Assembly: GCF_013184495.1 (NCBI RefSeq)
Contig: NZ_JAAOIY010000001.1
Coordinates: 1,361,972 to 1,425,971, forward strand
Reading direction: 5' to 3'
From: Sporosarcina jiandibaonis
GTDB lineage: Bacteria; Bacillota; Bacilli; Bacillales_A; Planococcaceae
Length of the DNA stretch: 64,000 bases
Shown: positions 8,542 through 16,799 of the stretch, one piece after another
Position numbering within the stretch: the first letter of the stretch is position 1
Layout of the letters: the number at the start of each line of letters is the position of its first letter
Notes under the pieces: generated by a model
What the model saw: only the letters and a program-made list of their open reading frames with translations
The model's database searches: none
What the model was told of the DNA's origin: nothing
Program-made: the position numbers and the translations under genes

Positions 8542-9765
8542 CTAGTAAAGACGGTTTACAACTTGCCGCCCCTTATAAAACACCTTCTTGATTTTTTCAA
8601 CATCTGTAATTTCTAATCCCGGTATCCCTTCAGCTACTAAAAAGTTTGCATCCATTCCTACTTCTATTTTCCCAAACTGATTTTCTTTACCTAGGATCTC
8701 GGCGGGATTTGCTGTGAGCAATGATAGAATTTCGTTGTCGGTGTAATGATGCTTTTTTAAAAGCTGCATGGCTGGCTGGGCAATTGACATGAGTACGTTA
8801 GGTCCTTTTAATTTATTGTCTTCAAAAGGCAACCAGGAGGCCCCTTGAAAAGGCGGTAAATAAGCGTCTGTAGAAATCGATACATGAATCTTATTGTCCA
8901 TTAGCTTCAATATATCTTCGGGTGAGTTGGGCATCAGGTGAGTTCCCCCGATCGGTGTCGCCACAATTTTCACCTTTTTCTTTGAAGCTTTTTCGATTAA
9001 GGCGTCTGGAATGCCGTGCCCATGGTGTAAAACATCGAATCCTGCTTCCAATGCCATGTCAATGGCTTCTGCTCCAGCGACATGCGTGCCAATTTGTTTC
9101 CCTGACTGATGGTAGATGTCTACGATTTGTTTTAATTCTTCTATTGTATATATAATTTCTCCAGCCCGCGGCACTTCTTTTTCCGAGAAATTTGCTGGCG
9201 TAGCGTTGATAAAAATATTCTCGCCCGGATAATCGCTTGCTTGCGCAAGCAATCGGACGAGTGACAAATCGTTCAACGCTTTTTTGTCTATTCTTTTCGT
9301 TTGTGTCAGTGCACTAAAATGGGCTAATTCTTCAAATCCAATTGAAATGCTCGTGGCGGCAAAAGAGATATAAATCGGCATATCTTGAATTGCTCTTCGA
9401 TAATCATTAACCGAGAAATCACATTTCGGATGACCGCAAATTTGTTCACCAAGCGCAGTAATTCCTGATGATAGCGCATCGAAAAGAAGTTCTTTTCCCG
9501 CGACAAAGTGATTTATGGGCGCATCTGGATAGAGCGAGGTTGGGGCGAATTCTAATAAATGCGTGTGGCAATCAACTAATGAAGGCGTTATGACGAATTT
9601 TGAGCAATCAATTGACTTTATAGCAGGGTATTGTTTATTCAGTCTATCCCAGGTGCCTACATCAATGATTTTTCCATCTTCGACAACGACAGCCCCATTT
9701 TCAACTGTCCCTAATCGACCTACTGTGACAACTCTCTTCCCTCTGACCATAAGTTTTTCCTTCAT
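8542..9765 (-). CDS. Metal-dependent amidohydrolase
   Basis: A 407-residue amidohydrolase-superfamily enzyme. A small beta domain opens the protein, then the metal motif VDCHTHL at about residues 65-71, later metal-type histidines in GTHVAG and VLHHGHG, and the catalytic aspartate in STDAYLP; the C-terminus returns to the beta domain (NFLVAEGIPGLEI). The layout resembles imidazolonepropionase-like and adenine-deaminase-like enzymes. It starts one base after the Gate-domain transporter ends, so the two form an operon and the transporter probably brings in its substrate, possibly a cyclic amide or nucleobase-related compound. Confidence 0.8.
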   Translation of the reverse strand: MKEKLMVRGKRVVTVGRLGTVENGAVVVEDGKIIDVGTWDRLNKQYPAIKSIDCSKFVITPSLVDCHTHLLEFAPTSLYPDAPINHFVAGKELLFDALSSGITALGEQICGHPKCDFSVNDYRRAIQDMPIYISFAATSISIGFEELAHFSALTQTKRIDKKALNDLSLVRLLAQASDYPGENIFINATPANFSEKEVPRAGEIIYTIEELKQIVDIYHQSGKQIGTHVAGAEAIDMALEAGFDVLHHGHGIPDALIEKASKKKVKIVATPIGGTHLMPNSPEDILKLMDNKIHVSISTDAYLPPFQGASWLPFEDNKLKGPNVLMSIAQPAMQLLKKHHYTDNEILSLLTANPAEILGKENQFGKIEVGMDANFLVAEGIPGLEITDVEKIKKVFYKGRQVVNRLY

Positions 9766-10863
9766 TTAATTCACCAAGAACGGCGTTAACAATACCGCTA
9801 ATGCCCACGCAGTTGCTAATCGGATAATCATTCCGACGATTGCTGCTTTTACGGTTTCCTTTTCTGTTAAACTAGATGATTCTGCCCAGGTCGCGGGCAC
9901 TTGACCAAAGATGACCGACAGCGGAAGCCCAGAATTCGCTAAGACAAATGAGCCTACTATTAATCTTGGATCAACTGTACTCGCTAGCTCAGATAGTTGG
10001 GCGACTGCGAGTGTAGGCGCCGCGAGGATTGAAACAATTCCAGTTGATGGTTCAATGCTCATTAAGGTTAATATCGTTGATAATCCGGATTCGATTGCAT
10101 CCCAAATTCCAAAGTATTTTAAGGCACCAATGAAGAAGAATACAGCCGCTACAGCTGGGATAATAATTAAGAAAAGTAACTCGGCACCTTCTTTAGATGA
10201 AGAAAATATTGTTTGCAGAAATCTAGTTTTTGGTGTGAAACGAGGCAGCTCTTCTAGCGCCACACGCTTTGTATCTCGATATATTGTAACGGATAATAGA
10301 TAGGGTACAACTATAATTGGCAGAAATATTGCGAAGAGGATAAGTGGAAATGCTTTAATATTGAAAACGGCTAATGCAATGAGACCTAATACGAGCGTTG
10401 CGAAGGATTGCGGCGATTGAATCATCGTGGCAACCGCTATTTTTTGTTCGGATTTGGTCGCTTTCGCTTTCACCAAAATGGGACCCGCTATTTTCCCAGC
10501 AGCATTAATATCACCAAGAATATTATATGCGCTCGGGACGATAACGGAAGGATTGATGTTAAGCCATTTCATAACGGGCACAAAAATTCGAATTAACCCA
10601 TCCGTAAATCCCATTCGTTCCAAAATTCGACCGAAAATCACACTAATAATGATGGCAATTCCGACTTCACTCGTTAAGAAAATATCAACGACGACCGGTT
10701 TCACTTCTGCGATAACCGTATTAAAAAAGTTTGCCAATGAATTAGGGTCGAATATTAAGACCATTAATGATCCAGCAACTAGGAGTATTCCGATCACTTC
10801 AAACGGTTGCCATTTTTCCCTATCCTTCTTTTTCTTGAAAGATGGTGCTTGTTCTTTTTTCAA
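9766..10863 (-). CDS. Gate-domain (nucleoside-recognition type) transporter
   Basis: A 365-residue membrane protein with about eight to nine hydrophobic segments and two Gate repeats (VPSAYNILGDINAAGKIAGP and the later SGLPLSVIFGQVPATW), related to the spore-maturation and CNT gate proteins. Such proteins are thought to move nucleobases or similar small molecules across the cytoplasmic membrane. The start is TTG, with AGGAGG seven bases before it. It is the first gene of a two-gene operon with the amidohydrolase, which favours an uptake role. Confidence 0.72.
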   Translation of the reverse strand: MKKEQAPSFKKKKDREKWQPFEVIGILLVAGSLMVLIFDPNSLANFFNTVIAEVKPVVVDIFLTSEVGIAIIISVIFGRILERMGFTDGLIRIFVPVMKWLNINPSVIVPSAYNILGDINAAGKIAGPILVKAKATKSEQKIAVATMIQSPQSFATLVLGLIALAVFNIKAFPLILFAIFLPIIVVPYLLSVTIYRDTKRVALEELPRFTPKTRFLQTIFSSSKEGAELLFLIIIPAVAAVFFFIGALKYFGIWDAIESGLSTILTLMSIEPSTGIVSILAAPTLAVAQLSELASTVDPRLIVGSFVLANSGLPLSVIFGQVPATWAESSSLTEKETVKAAIVGMIIRLATAWALAVLLTPFLVN

Positions 10864-10933
10864 TATAGACCCTCCTCTCTTATTCCTACTTTATGTGATA
10901 ATGAGAAGTTGTGTGTTTGTCTTGGGTAGAAGC

Positions 10934-10970
10934 ATAAAAAAACCAACGGAAACATATCGCTTCCGTTGGT
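10934..10970 (-). terminator. Intrinsic terminator of the nucleoside operon
   Basis: On the minus strand ACCAACGGAA pairs with TTCCGTTGGT around a nine-base loop and is followed by TTTTTTTAT. It lies about 18 bases after the nucleoside hydrolase stop. Confidence 0.88.
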
Positions 10971-10987
10971 GTATTCACACGTTATAC

Positions 10988-11926
10988 TTATGATTTTCTT
11001 TGTTTTAGCGTATCGATAAACATATCAACAAACTTTTCATTCTCTACATCTAAACATACTTCCATGTTCGGTTCTTTCTTCCATATATTACGGAAATCGC
11101 AAATCGTTTGGCCGTAGTTCAATTCGCTCTTTGTTTCGACTTCAACGAAATGCTTTTCCGTTTTAACGATGGAAGGATCTAAAACGACTCCGATTGTTAA
11201 TGGATCATGGAGTGCGCAGCCGTCAACCCCATATTTCTGCTTACTGAAACCTCTAAATACTTCAGAACTGTCTACGATAAAGTCGTAGTACTTCGTTCCT
11301 TTTAATTCTTCCATGCGCTCGCGCGTTAAAAATGTTTTATGCGTGACATCCAAGCCGACAAGCTTCACTTGCATACCCGAATGGAATACAATTTTAGCGG
11401 CTTCCGCATCAGCAAAAATATTGAATTCTGAGTTCGGAAGTTTATTTCCCATGCCTGCTTTTGTAACAAGTCCGCCCATGATAACGACTTCGCTAACCCA
11501 CTCTGCTAGTCTTGGCTCTTTACGCAGTGCCAAAGCTAAATTTGTTAGTGGTCCGACCATGATGAATGTGATGTCGCCTTTATGTTTCTTCGCTTGTTCA
11601 ATCATGAAATCCGGCGCAAAGATATCTGACTCTTCATCATCAACTGTTATATGATCGAGTGCGTTACCAATTCCATCTGAGCCGTGGACACGAAATTCGT
11701 GATTTGCTTCTGTTAACAGCGGAAGACTTGCGCCTCTATATGTTTTAATCTCTTCATTTCCCATAAACTTCAATAATCCCTTCGTGTTATTCATCACGTA
11801 ATCGATTGGAACGTTTCCATTCACGCCTGTAATTCCGAGAATATCAAGCTGTTTACTTTCAATCGCGTAGATGATCGCAAACGCATCATCGATTCCTGTA
11901 TCCACATCTAAAATAACTTTTTTCAT
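10988..11926 (-). CDS. Inosine/uridine-preferring nucleoside hydrolase
   Basis: A 312-residue calcium-dependent N-ribohydrolase that splits nucleosides to base and ribose in the cytosol. The diagnostic DVDTGIDDAFA at residues 7-17 is complete, as are ITGVNGN, the MGGLV strand, NSEFNIFADAEAA and HDPLTIGV, which supplies the late histidine and aspartate. It is the last gene of the LacI-ribokinase-transporter operon. The released ribose would pass to the ribokinase in the same operon. The exact base preference cannot be told. Confidence 0.92.
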   Translation of the reverse strand: MKKVILDVDTGIDDAFAIIYAIESKQLDILGITGVNGNVPIDYVMNNTKGLLKFMGNEEIKTYRGASLPLLTEANHEFRVHGSDGIGNALDHITVDDEESDIFAPDFMIEQAKKHKGDITFIMVGPLTNLALALRKEPRLAEWVSEVVIMGGLVTKAGMGNKLPNSEFNIFADAEAAKIVFHSGMQVKLVGLDVTHKTFLTRERMEELKGTKYYDFIVDSSEVFRGFSKQKYGVDGCALHDPLTIGVVLDPSIVKTEKHFVEVETKSELNYGQTICDFRNIWKKEPNMEVCLDVENEKFVDMFIDTLKQRKS

Positions 11927-11964
11927 CTTAAATCTCTCCCCGTATATTATTTAAACGTTTCTCT

Positions 11965-11978
11965 AGAAAACGCTTTCT
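11965..11978. promoter_or_regulatory. cre-like site between transporter and hydrolase genes
   Basis: AGAAAGCGTTTTCT on the minus strand differs from the CcpA consensus TGAAAGCGTTTTCA only at the outer positions and is palindromic. Catabolite repression would fit a nucleoside operon. An internal promoter was not identified, so a roadblock role is the alternative. Confidence 0.4.
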
Positions 11979-11985
11979 TGATTCA

Positions 11986-13224
11986 TTAGAAGAAGAAAAT
12001 CCCTACAATTGCTCCGTTTAATAGGTTGGCCAATGTTGCAGCGATCAAGCCTTTTAGCGCCATACCTTGAATTTCCTTCTTACGTTTCGGTGCAATCCCC
12101 AACATAACGCCTAGAATAATACCAATAGAACCAATATTGGCAAATCCAGAAAGCGCAAACGTTAAAATCGCAACTGATTTTTCGGAAAACGAACCAATAA
12201 TATCTTTAAATGACGCAAATGCCACAAACTCGTTAATGATGATTTTTTGTCCGAGTAAGTTTCCGGCCAATACTGCTTCAGACCAAGGAATCCCTAAAAT
12301 AAACGCAACTGGCGCGAATACATAGCCTAAAATCAATTCAAATGACAAATCTGAAAACCCTACGAGAGAACCAACCCCGCCTAAGATACCGTTCAGAAGT
12401 GCTATCAATCCGATAATAGAAACCAGAATCACAACTGCATTTACGGCAAATTTCATACCTTCTTTTGATTCATCCACAATTACTTCCATCACACTTGATT
12501 TTTCTCCAATTTCAGTTGGTGAATCTTCGACAACTACTTTCCATTCATTCGGATCTAGCTTTTCTGTTTCCGGAATAATCAATTTCGCTAGCATCAAGCC
12601 TGCCGGCGCAGACATGATCGCTGCCGATAATAGATAGTTGATCGGAATACCCATAGCAGCTAATCCTAGTAAAACTGCACCTGATACGGATGCGAGCCCG
12701 CCGACCATAACCGCAAATAATTGAGAGCGTGACATCGTTTTGATATATGGTTTGACTGACAAGAAAGACTGTGTCATTCCTAAGAAAATATTTGCAGCAG
12801 CATTCGTAGATTCAATATGGCCTGTCTTCATGATTTTAGAAAGGCTACCCCCGACGATTCGAACGAACCATTGCATAACTCCGAAATGATATAATAAACC
12901 GATAAGCGCAGTTAAATAGATCATGATGGCCAATGCATTAATTGCGAATATTGGTCCAGCTGCGCCTTCTTTATCTGCTAAAGATCCAAATACAAAGGCT
13001 AATCCTTCAACGCCATAGTCCATTACTTTCGAAACGCCATCCGATAAAACTTGAATTACTTTCATTCCGAAATCCCATTTTAAAACGAAAAATCCTAACA
13101 CGACTTGAGCGATAAAGCCCATACTGACTGTCCATATATTAATTGCTTTTCTATTTTCCGATAATAGATAGGCACCTAGAACAATAATCGTACAGCCCAT
13201 TAATCCCCATAATATATTAATCAT
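11986..13224 (-). CDS. nupC: CNT-family nucleoside transporter (NupC type)
   Basis: A 412-residue concentrative nucleoside transporter, symporting nucleosides with protons or sodium. The family order is clear: three N-terminal membrane helices, the nucleoside-recognition domain with GLASVSGAVL, the SAPAGLMLAKLI re-entrant region, and the C-terminal NEFVAFASF and ALSGFANIGSIGI motifs that line the substrate site. It sits between ribokinase and nucleoside hydrolase genes in one transcript, which makes purine or pyrimidine nucleosides the likely cargo. Confidence 0.92.
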   Translation of the reverse strand: MINILWGLMGCTIIVLGAYLLSENRKAINIWTVSMGFIAQVVLGFFVLKWDFGMKVIQVLSDGVSKVMDYGVEGLAFVFGSLADKEGAAGPIFAINALAIMIYLTALIGLLYHFGVMQWFVRIVGGSLSKIMKTGHIESTNAAANIFLGMTQSFLSVKPYIKTMSRSQLFAVMVGGLASVSGAVLLGLAAMGIPINYLLSAAIMSAPAGLMLAKLIIPETEKLDPNEWKVVVEDSPTEIGEKSSVMEVIVDESKEGMKFAVNAVVILVSIIGLIALLNGILGGVGSLVGFSDLSFELILGYVFAPVAFILGIPWSEAVLAGNLLGQKIIINEFVAFASFKDIIGSFSEKSVAILTFALSGFANIGSIGIILGVMLGIAPKRKKEIQGMALKGLIAATLANLLNGAIVGIFFF

Positions 13225-13291
13225 TCTTCTGCTCTCCCCTCGTATAATGAAGCTATACTATATGTTTGGTTTGTTTTAATGCGTTTACTTA

Positions 13292-14185
13292 TTAGCCATT
13301 GTTGCGAATAAATTCGTATACTTCTTCTTTGGTAGGCATTCCTGCTTGTGCCCCTATTTTCTGAACAGAAAGTGCCGCCGCAGCATTTGCAAAATGACAT
13401 GCGGTTTTAACGTCTTCCTTCATCCCGATTGCGTAAGCAAATGCACCATTAAATGTATCTCCAGCACCCGTCGTATCGACAGCTGAAACTGAATAACTTG
13501 GAATTCTATGTTGCTTTTGTTGTTCGTAATAGACAACGCCATCTTTGCCTTCGGTAACAATTAACTTCTCTAGAAATTGGTTCATATCTACTTTTTCGGA
13601 TAATGCGGTACGCTCTAATTGATTCGGTGTTACAAAACTTGTTTTCGCAATTAAATCAGTCGATACATCCGCGGCAGGTGCAGGATTCAATATAAAATGC
13701 GTATTATGTTTTTGACAAAGTCGTGCAGTCTCTTCCACGGATTCGATCGGGATTTCTAACTGCGTAACTACGACATCACTTTTCGCGATGAGACTTTCAT
13801 ACTTTCTAATGTATTCGGGCGTCGTATCCAAATTTGCTCCTTGATAGACGATAATGCTATTGTCGCCGTCCGCTAAAGTAATCATCGCTACACCAGAAGC
13901 TTTATGTGTAACCGGTTCCACACCACTCAAAAAAATGTTTTCCCGTTCCAAAAAATTTATTAAGTCAGAGCCGAATTCATCATCCCCTACCCTTCCGATC
14001 ATGTGAACTTCCGCTCCTAAACGAGACGCAGCAACTGCCTGATTTGCTCCTTTTCCGCCGGGGCTTGTATAAAAATCGTTTCCAAGTATTGTTTCACCCG
14101 CTTCTGGTCGCTTCATCGCAGTCACGACCAGATCCATATTAATGCTCCCAACTACGGTAATAATTGGCTTTTCCATGAAACTCAC
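13292..14185 (-). CDS. rbsK: Ribokinase
   Basis: A 297-residue PfkB-family sugar kinase phosphorylating ribose at O5 in the cytosol. Family motif 1 GGKGANQAVAASRLG lies at about 43-57 and motif 2 with the catalytic aspartate DTTGAGDTFNGAFAYA at about 238-253; the N-terminal GSINMD strand is also typical. Its start follows the lacI-type gene stop by two bases. In this operon it would trap ribose released by the nucleoside hydrolase. Confidence 0.92.
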   Translation of the reverse strand: MSFMEKPIITVVGSINMDLVVTAMKRPEAGETILGNDFYTSPGGKGANQAVAASRLGAEVHMIGRVGDDEFGSDLINFLERENIFLSGVEPVTHKASGVAMITLADGDNSIIVYQGANLDTTPEYIRKYESLIAKSDVVVTQLEIPIESVEETARLCQKHNTHFILNPAPAADVSTDLIAKTSFVTPNQLERTALSEKVDMNQFLEKLIVTEGKDGVVYYEQQKQHRIPSYSVSAVDTTGAGDTFNGAFAYAIGMKEDVKTACHFANAAAALSVQKIGAQAGMPTKEEVYEFIRNNG

Positions 14186-14187
14186 TC

Positions 14188-15171
14188 CTATTTCCTAGTT
14201 GTCCCTCTTTCAATAATGCTATTTTTTAATTCATATAATAATTGTTCCGGCTCTTCTTTTTCGATCAGTTTAATTAATAATCGAGAAGCCATCGCACCCA
14301 TATCGTAAATGGGTTGGGCAACGGTTGTTAACTCAGGATAAACCATTTCCCCGAAAGCAACTCCATCAAATCCGATAATTTGTAAATCGGCAGGAATTTG
14401 AATGCCTTTTTTCAAAGCCACTTTAAGAAATCCAACTGCGATTGTATCATTACTACAAAAAATCGCATCTATCTGTTTGTGTTTATCGAAAAAATGATGA
14501 GCGGCTTCTTCCGCTGATTTAAGATTAAATGCTGATTCCGCAATGACGTAGTCCATGTTATTTTTCAGCATTTCATCAATAAATCCTTGATAACGATCAT
14601 TTGCTGAAGTGATTTCACGCGGTCCCCGGATGTGGGCGATATGCATTGCTCCTTTTTCTATTAGCAACTCTACAGCCTGCCGTGCACCTTCATAGTTGTT
14701 TGACGTGACAGTCGGTAATCCCGAAATATTTGCACGGTCTAAAACTACGATTGGCGTATCCGTATTTAACGTAAGATCAGTCTTAGAAGATCGGCTAGTC
14801 ATAATAATGCCGTCAACATATTTCTGATCAAACAAATCCAGATAGTTCTGTTCTTTCTCAGGATCGCCATCTGAATTTCCAAGTAAAACTTTGTAACCAT
14901 AAATCATCGAAACATCTTCAACAGCTCTCGCTAACTCAGGAAAGAATGGGTTTGTAATGTCTGGCACAATTAAACCAATCATCTTTGACGTTTTATGGAA
15001 GAGAGCTCTGGCAACTGAATTCGGTTGGTAATCCAATTTCTTAATTGCATCCAGTACATTTTTCGCCGAATTTTCGCTGACATAGCCGCTTTTATTCAGA
15101 AATCTTGAAACTGTCGCAACCGATACACCAGCCTCTTTTGCCACGTCTTTAATTGTTGACATTTTATTCAC
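14188..15171 (-). CDS. LacI-family transcriptional regulator (RbsR type)
   Basis: A 327-residue repressor with the N-terminal LacI helix-turn-helix STIKDVAKEAGVSVATVSRFL (residues 5-25), a hinge helix with NSVARALF, and a periplasmic-binding-protein-like effector domain (IGLIVPDITNPFFPELA onward). Effector is probably ribose or a nucleoside-derived sugar, judged only from the neighbouring rbsK. A palindromic operator lies between its promoter and start, so it likely represses its own operon; a second matching site lies before the membrane protein at 15252. Confidence 0.9.
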   Translation of the reverse strand: MNKMSTIKDVAKEAGVSVATVSRFLNKSGYVSENSAKNVLDAIKKLDYQPNSVARALFHKTSKMIGLIVPDITNPFFPELARAVEDVSMIYGYKVLLGNSDGDPEKEQNYLDLFDQKYVDGIIMTSRSSKTDLTLNTDTPIVVLDRANISGLPTVTSNNYEGARQAVELLIEKGAMHIAHIRGPREITSANDRYQGFIDEMLKNNMDYVIAESAFNLKSAEEAAHHFFDKHKQIDAIFCSNDTIAVGFLKVALKKGIQIPADLQIIGFDGVAFGEMVYPELTTVAQPIYDMGAMASRLLIKLIEKEEPEQLLYELKNSIIERGTTRK

Positions 15172-15181
15172 TCCATCTCAC

Positions 15182-15200
15182 ATGTGTAACCGATTACATG
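15182..15200. promoter_or_regulatory. LacI-type operator 1
   Basis: ATGTGTAACCGATTACATG is palindromic about a central CG (core TGTAAyCG/CGrTTACA), the form expected for LacI-family repressors. It lies just downstream of the promoter at 15206-15234, where binding would block transcription. Confidence 0.7.
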
Positions 15201-15205
15201 TCAAT

Positions 15206-15234
15206 AATATAATATAAAAACACCTGCATGTCAA
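15206..15234 (-). promoter_or_regulatory. Sigma-A promoter of the lacI-rbsK-nupC-hydrolase operon
   Basis: On the minus strand TTGACA and TATATT are separated by exactly 17 bases. The start of transcription would fall at the upstream edge of operator 1. Confidence 0.75.
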
Positions 15235-15251
15235 TAATATTTTTAAAAAAC

Positions 15252-16619
15252 TTACAAGATAAGTAGCCCGATTCCGATTCCTATAAACCCTAATAAAAAG
15301 GTGAAAGATAAGTTTCTGAGTGTAATCCGATAAGGGTTTTGATTCGTATTCATGGACGTCATTGTAATCGTTATACCATACGTTGCAGAACTAGATGTCG
15401 CGAGTGCCGCTACAATTAATACAATTCCAATACTAACCGGGTTAATGATTGCGAACAATGGCGTCAGCACTTCTAATAATATCCCGATCGTTCCAATCGG
15501 ATGAACACCGATCGTCGCCAATACGAAATACGTGGCGAAAATCAAAAAGAGAATGATAAATGGCTTATCATCAAATGCTAAAAACGGTTGTTGGACAAGA
15601 CCTAATATGGGAGTTGCATTTAAACTGTTTGCAAAGAAAGCCAATGAAATAAATAGAAGCGTGAAGTTCTGCATTCGATTCGTCTGTTCTTTCCACAACC
15701 TATAACCTAAAACTCTAAATTCAGTCCATTTCTTAATTAGCAGAGACCAAATGATAGAAAACGGCAGAATCACTAAAGTAACTGTAAGAATAAAGTTTAA
15801 TTCAAAAAGATTACTTACAACAAGGATCGTCGTTAAAAATAGGATCAAAGCAAAAAACAACTTCAAGATTTGCTGGATAACCCCTCTAAATGGAAGACCC
15901 GATTCATCGCCTGTTTCATCAGTATAAGGGATTTTTTTATATTGTTGTCTTCCCAAAAATAAATCTATCCCAAGTGCAATTGCTGAAATCAATAAAAGCC
16001 AAGGTAAATAAACTAAGTAGCTGATCCCAGTCGCATCGACTGTAATCGCAACGATTATTTCCATAGGACTCCAAATGAGCGCTAAAGCAAATGCACGAAT
16101 CGTCGTTTTACTGATCAATGCATCACGTACTGCCTTTTGCGTCTTCTTCATATTTTCGATTAATACACTTTGAGAAAGGTTAATGGCAGATAAATTCAGA
16201 AATGTCATTAATACGTACGTTGTGAGCGTACTTCTAACATACAAGCTTCCTAAATTATCCACCTCTTTTTTCATGAGACCGTTTATATGTCTATCATAAT
16301 GACCAACGTGGACAACCCCGTTAATCCAAGGCAATACAGTCAAAAAAGCCAACATTGACATATTCGATGTTAAAAATAGCGGAATCTCATGAATTGGCAA
16401 GCCCACTGAAATGTACATGACGAGACCTGATATGATAAATACGCTACAAAGAATTTTGAATAGTCTCGATGCCCATAAAAAAGAAACGCCCATCATCGGA
16501 ATCGCAAGTAAGCCTATCGTATAATTAAGCGTCGGATTTTCCAAAAAGTAATTAATGAGATAAAGTAATAGCACACTAGAATAAAATAGGTAAAGCCGTT
16601 GGAAGATCCACTCCTTCAT
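15252..16619 (-). CDS. Polytopic membrane protein, probable transporter, in the nucleoside regulon
   Basis: A 455-residue very hydrophobic protein with about 11-12 membrane segments. I do not recognise its family with confidence. The C-terminal part has a glycine-containing TIGVHPIGTIGILLEVLTP stretch followed by a serine-rich ALATSSSATYGITIT motif, which resembles the substrate-binding hairpins of ion-coupled carboxylate transporters. Its promoter region carries the same LacI-type palindrome as the adjacent ribokinase operon, and it is transcribed towards that operon. I infer a role in import or export linked to nucleoside or sugar use. Confidence 0.6.
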   Translation of the reverse strand: MKEWIFQRLYLFYSSVLLLYLINYFLENPTLNYTIGLLAIPMMGVSFLWASRLFKILCSVFIISGLVMYISVGLPIHEIPLFLTSNMSMLAFLTVLPWINGVVHVGHYDRHINGLMKKEVDNLGSLYVRSTLTTYVLMTFLNLSAINLSQSVLIENMKKTQKAVRDALISKTTIRAFALALIWSPMEIIVAITVDATGISYLVYLPWLLLISAIALGIDLFLGRQQYKKIPYTDETGDESGLPFRGVIQQILKLFFALILFLTTILVVSNLFELNFILTVTLVILPFSIIWSLLIKKWTEFRVLGYRLWKEQTNRMQNFTLLFISLAFFANSLNATPILGLVQQPFLAFDDKPFIILFLIFATYFVLATIGVHPIGTIGILLEVLTPLFAIINPVSIGIVLIVAALATSSSATYGITITMTSMNTNQNPYRITLRNLSFTFLLGFIGIGIGLLIL

Positions 16620-16657
16620 TACAATCCTCTTCCTTCCAAATCAATATGGTTACAAAC

Positions 16658-16676
16658 ATGTAACCCGTTACACACT
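16658..16676. promoter_or_regulatory. LacI-type operator 2
   Basis: ATGTAACCCGTTACACA shares the GTAACC-CG-TTACA layout of operator 1 and lies about 40 bases before the membrane-protein start. A TTGACA lies further upstream at about 16698-16703, though its -10 box is weak. Confidence 0.65.
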
Positions 16677-16729
16677 TTAATATAACGATTTGAATATGTC
16701 AATCTTTTTTGGCGGGTATGAAATAAATA

Positions 16730-16779
16730 AAAAAGATGCCCGGGCGACAAATAGATTATATTTTGCCCAAGCATCTTTT
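16730..16779 (-). terminator. Terminator of the CocE-type hydrolase gene
   Basis: AAAAGATGC and GGGC segments pair with GCCC and GCATCTTTT across an 18-base AT-rich loop, with a T-rich tail on the minus strand, 21 bases after the stop. Confidence 0.75.
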
Positions 16780-16799
16780 CTTCAATATTAACTAGAGAT

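Noticed and set aside
13270..13290. Possible cre or LacI site near TAATGCGTTTACTTA
   Set aside because: Too far from either consensus to support.
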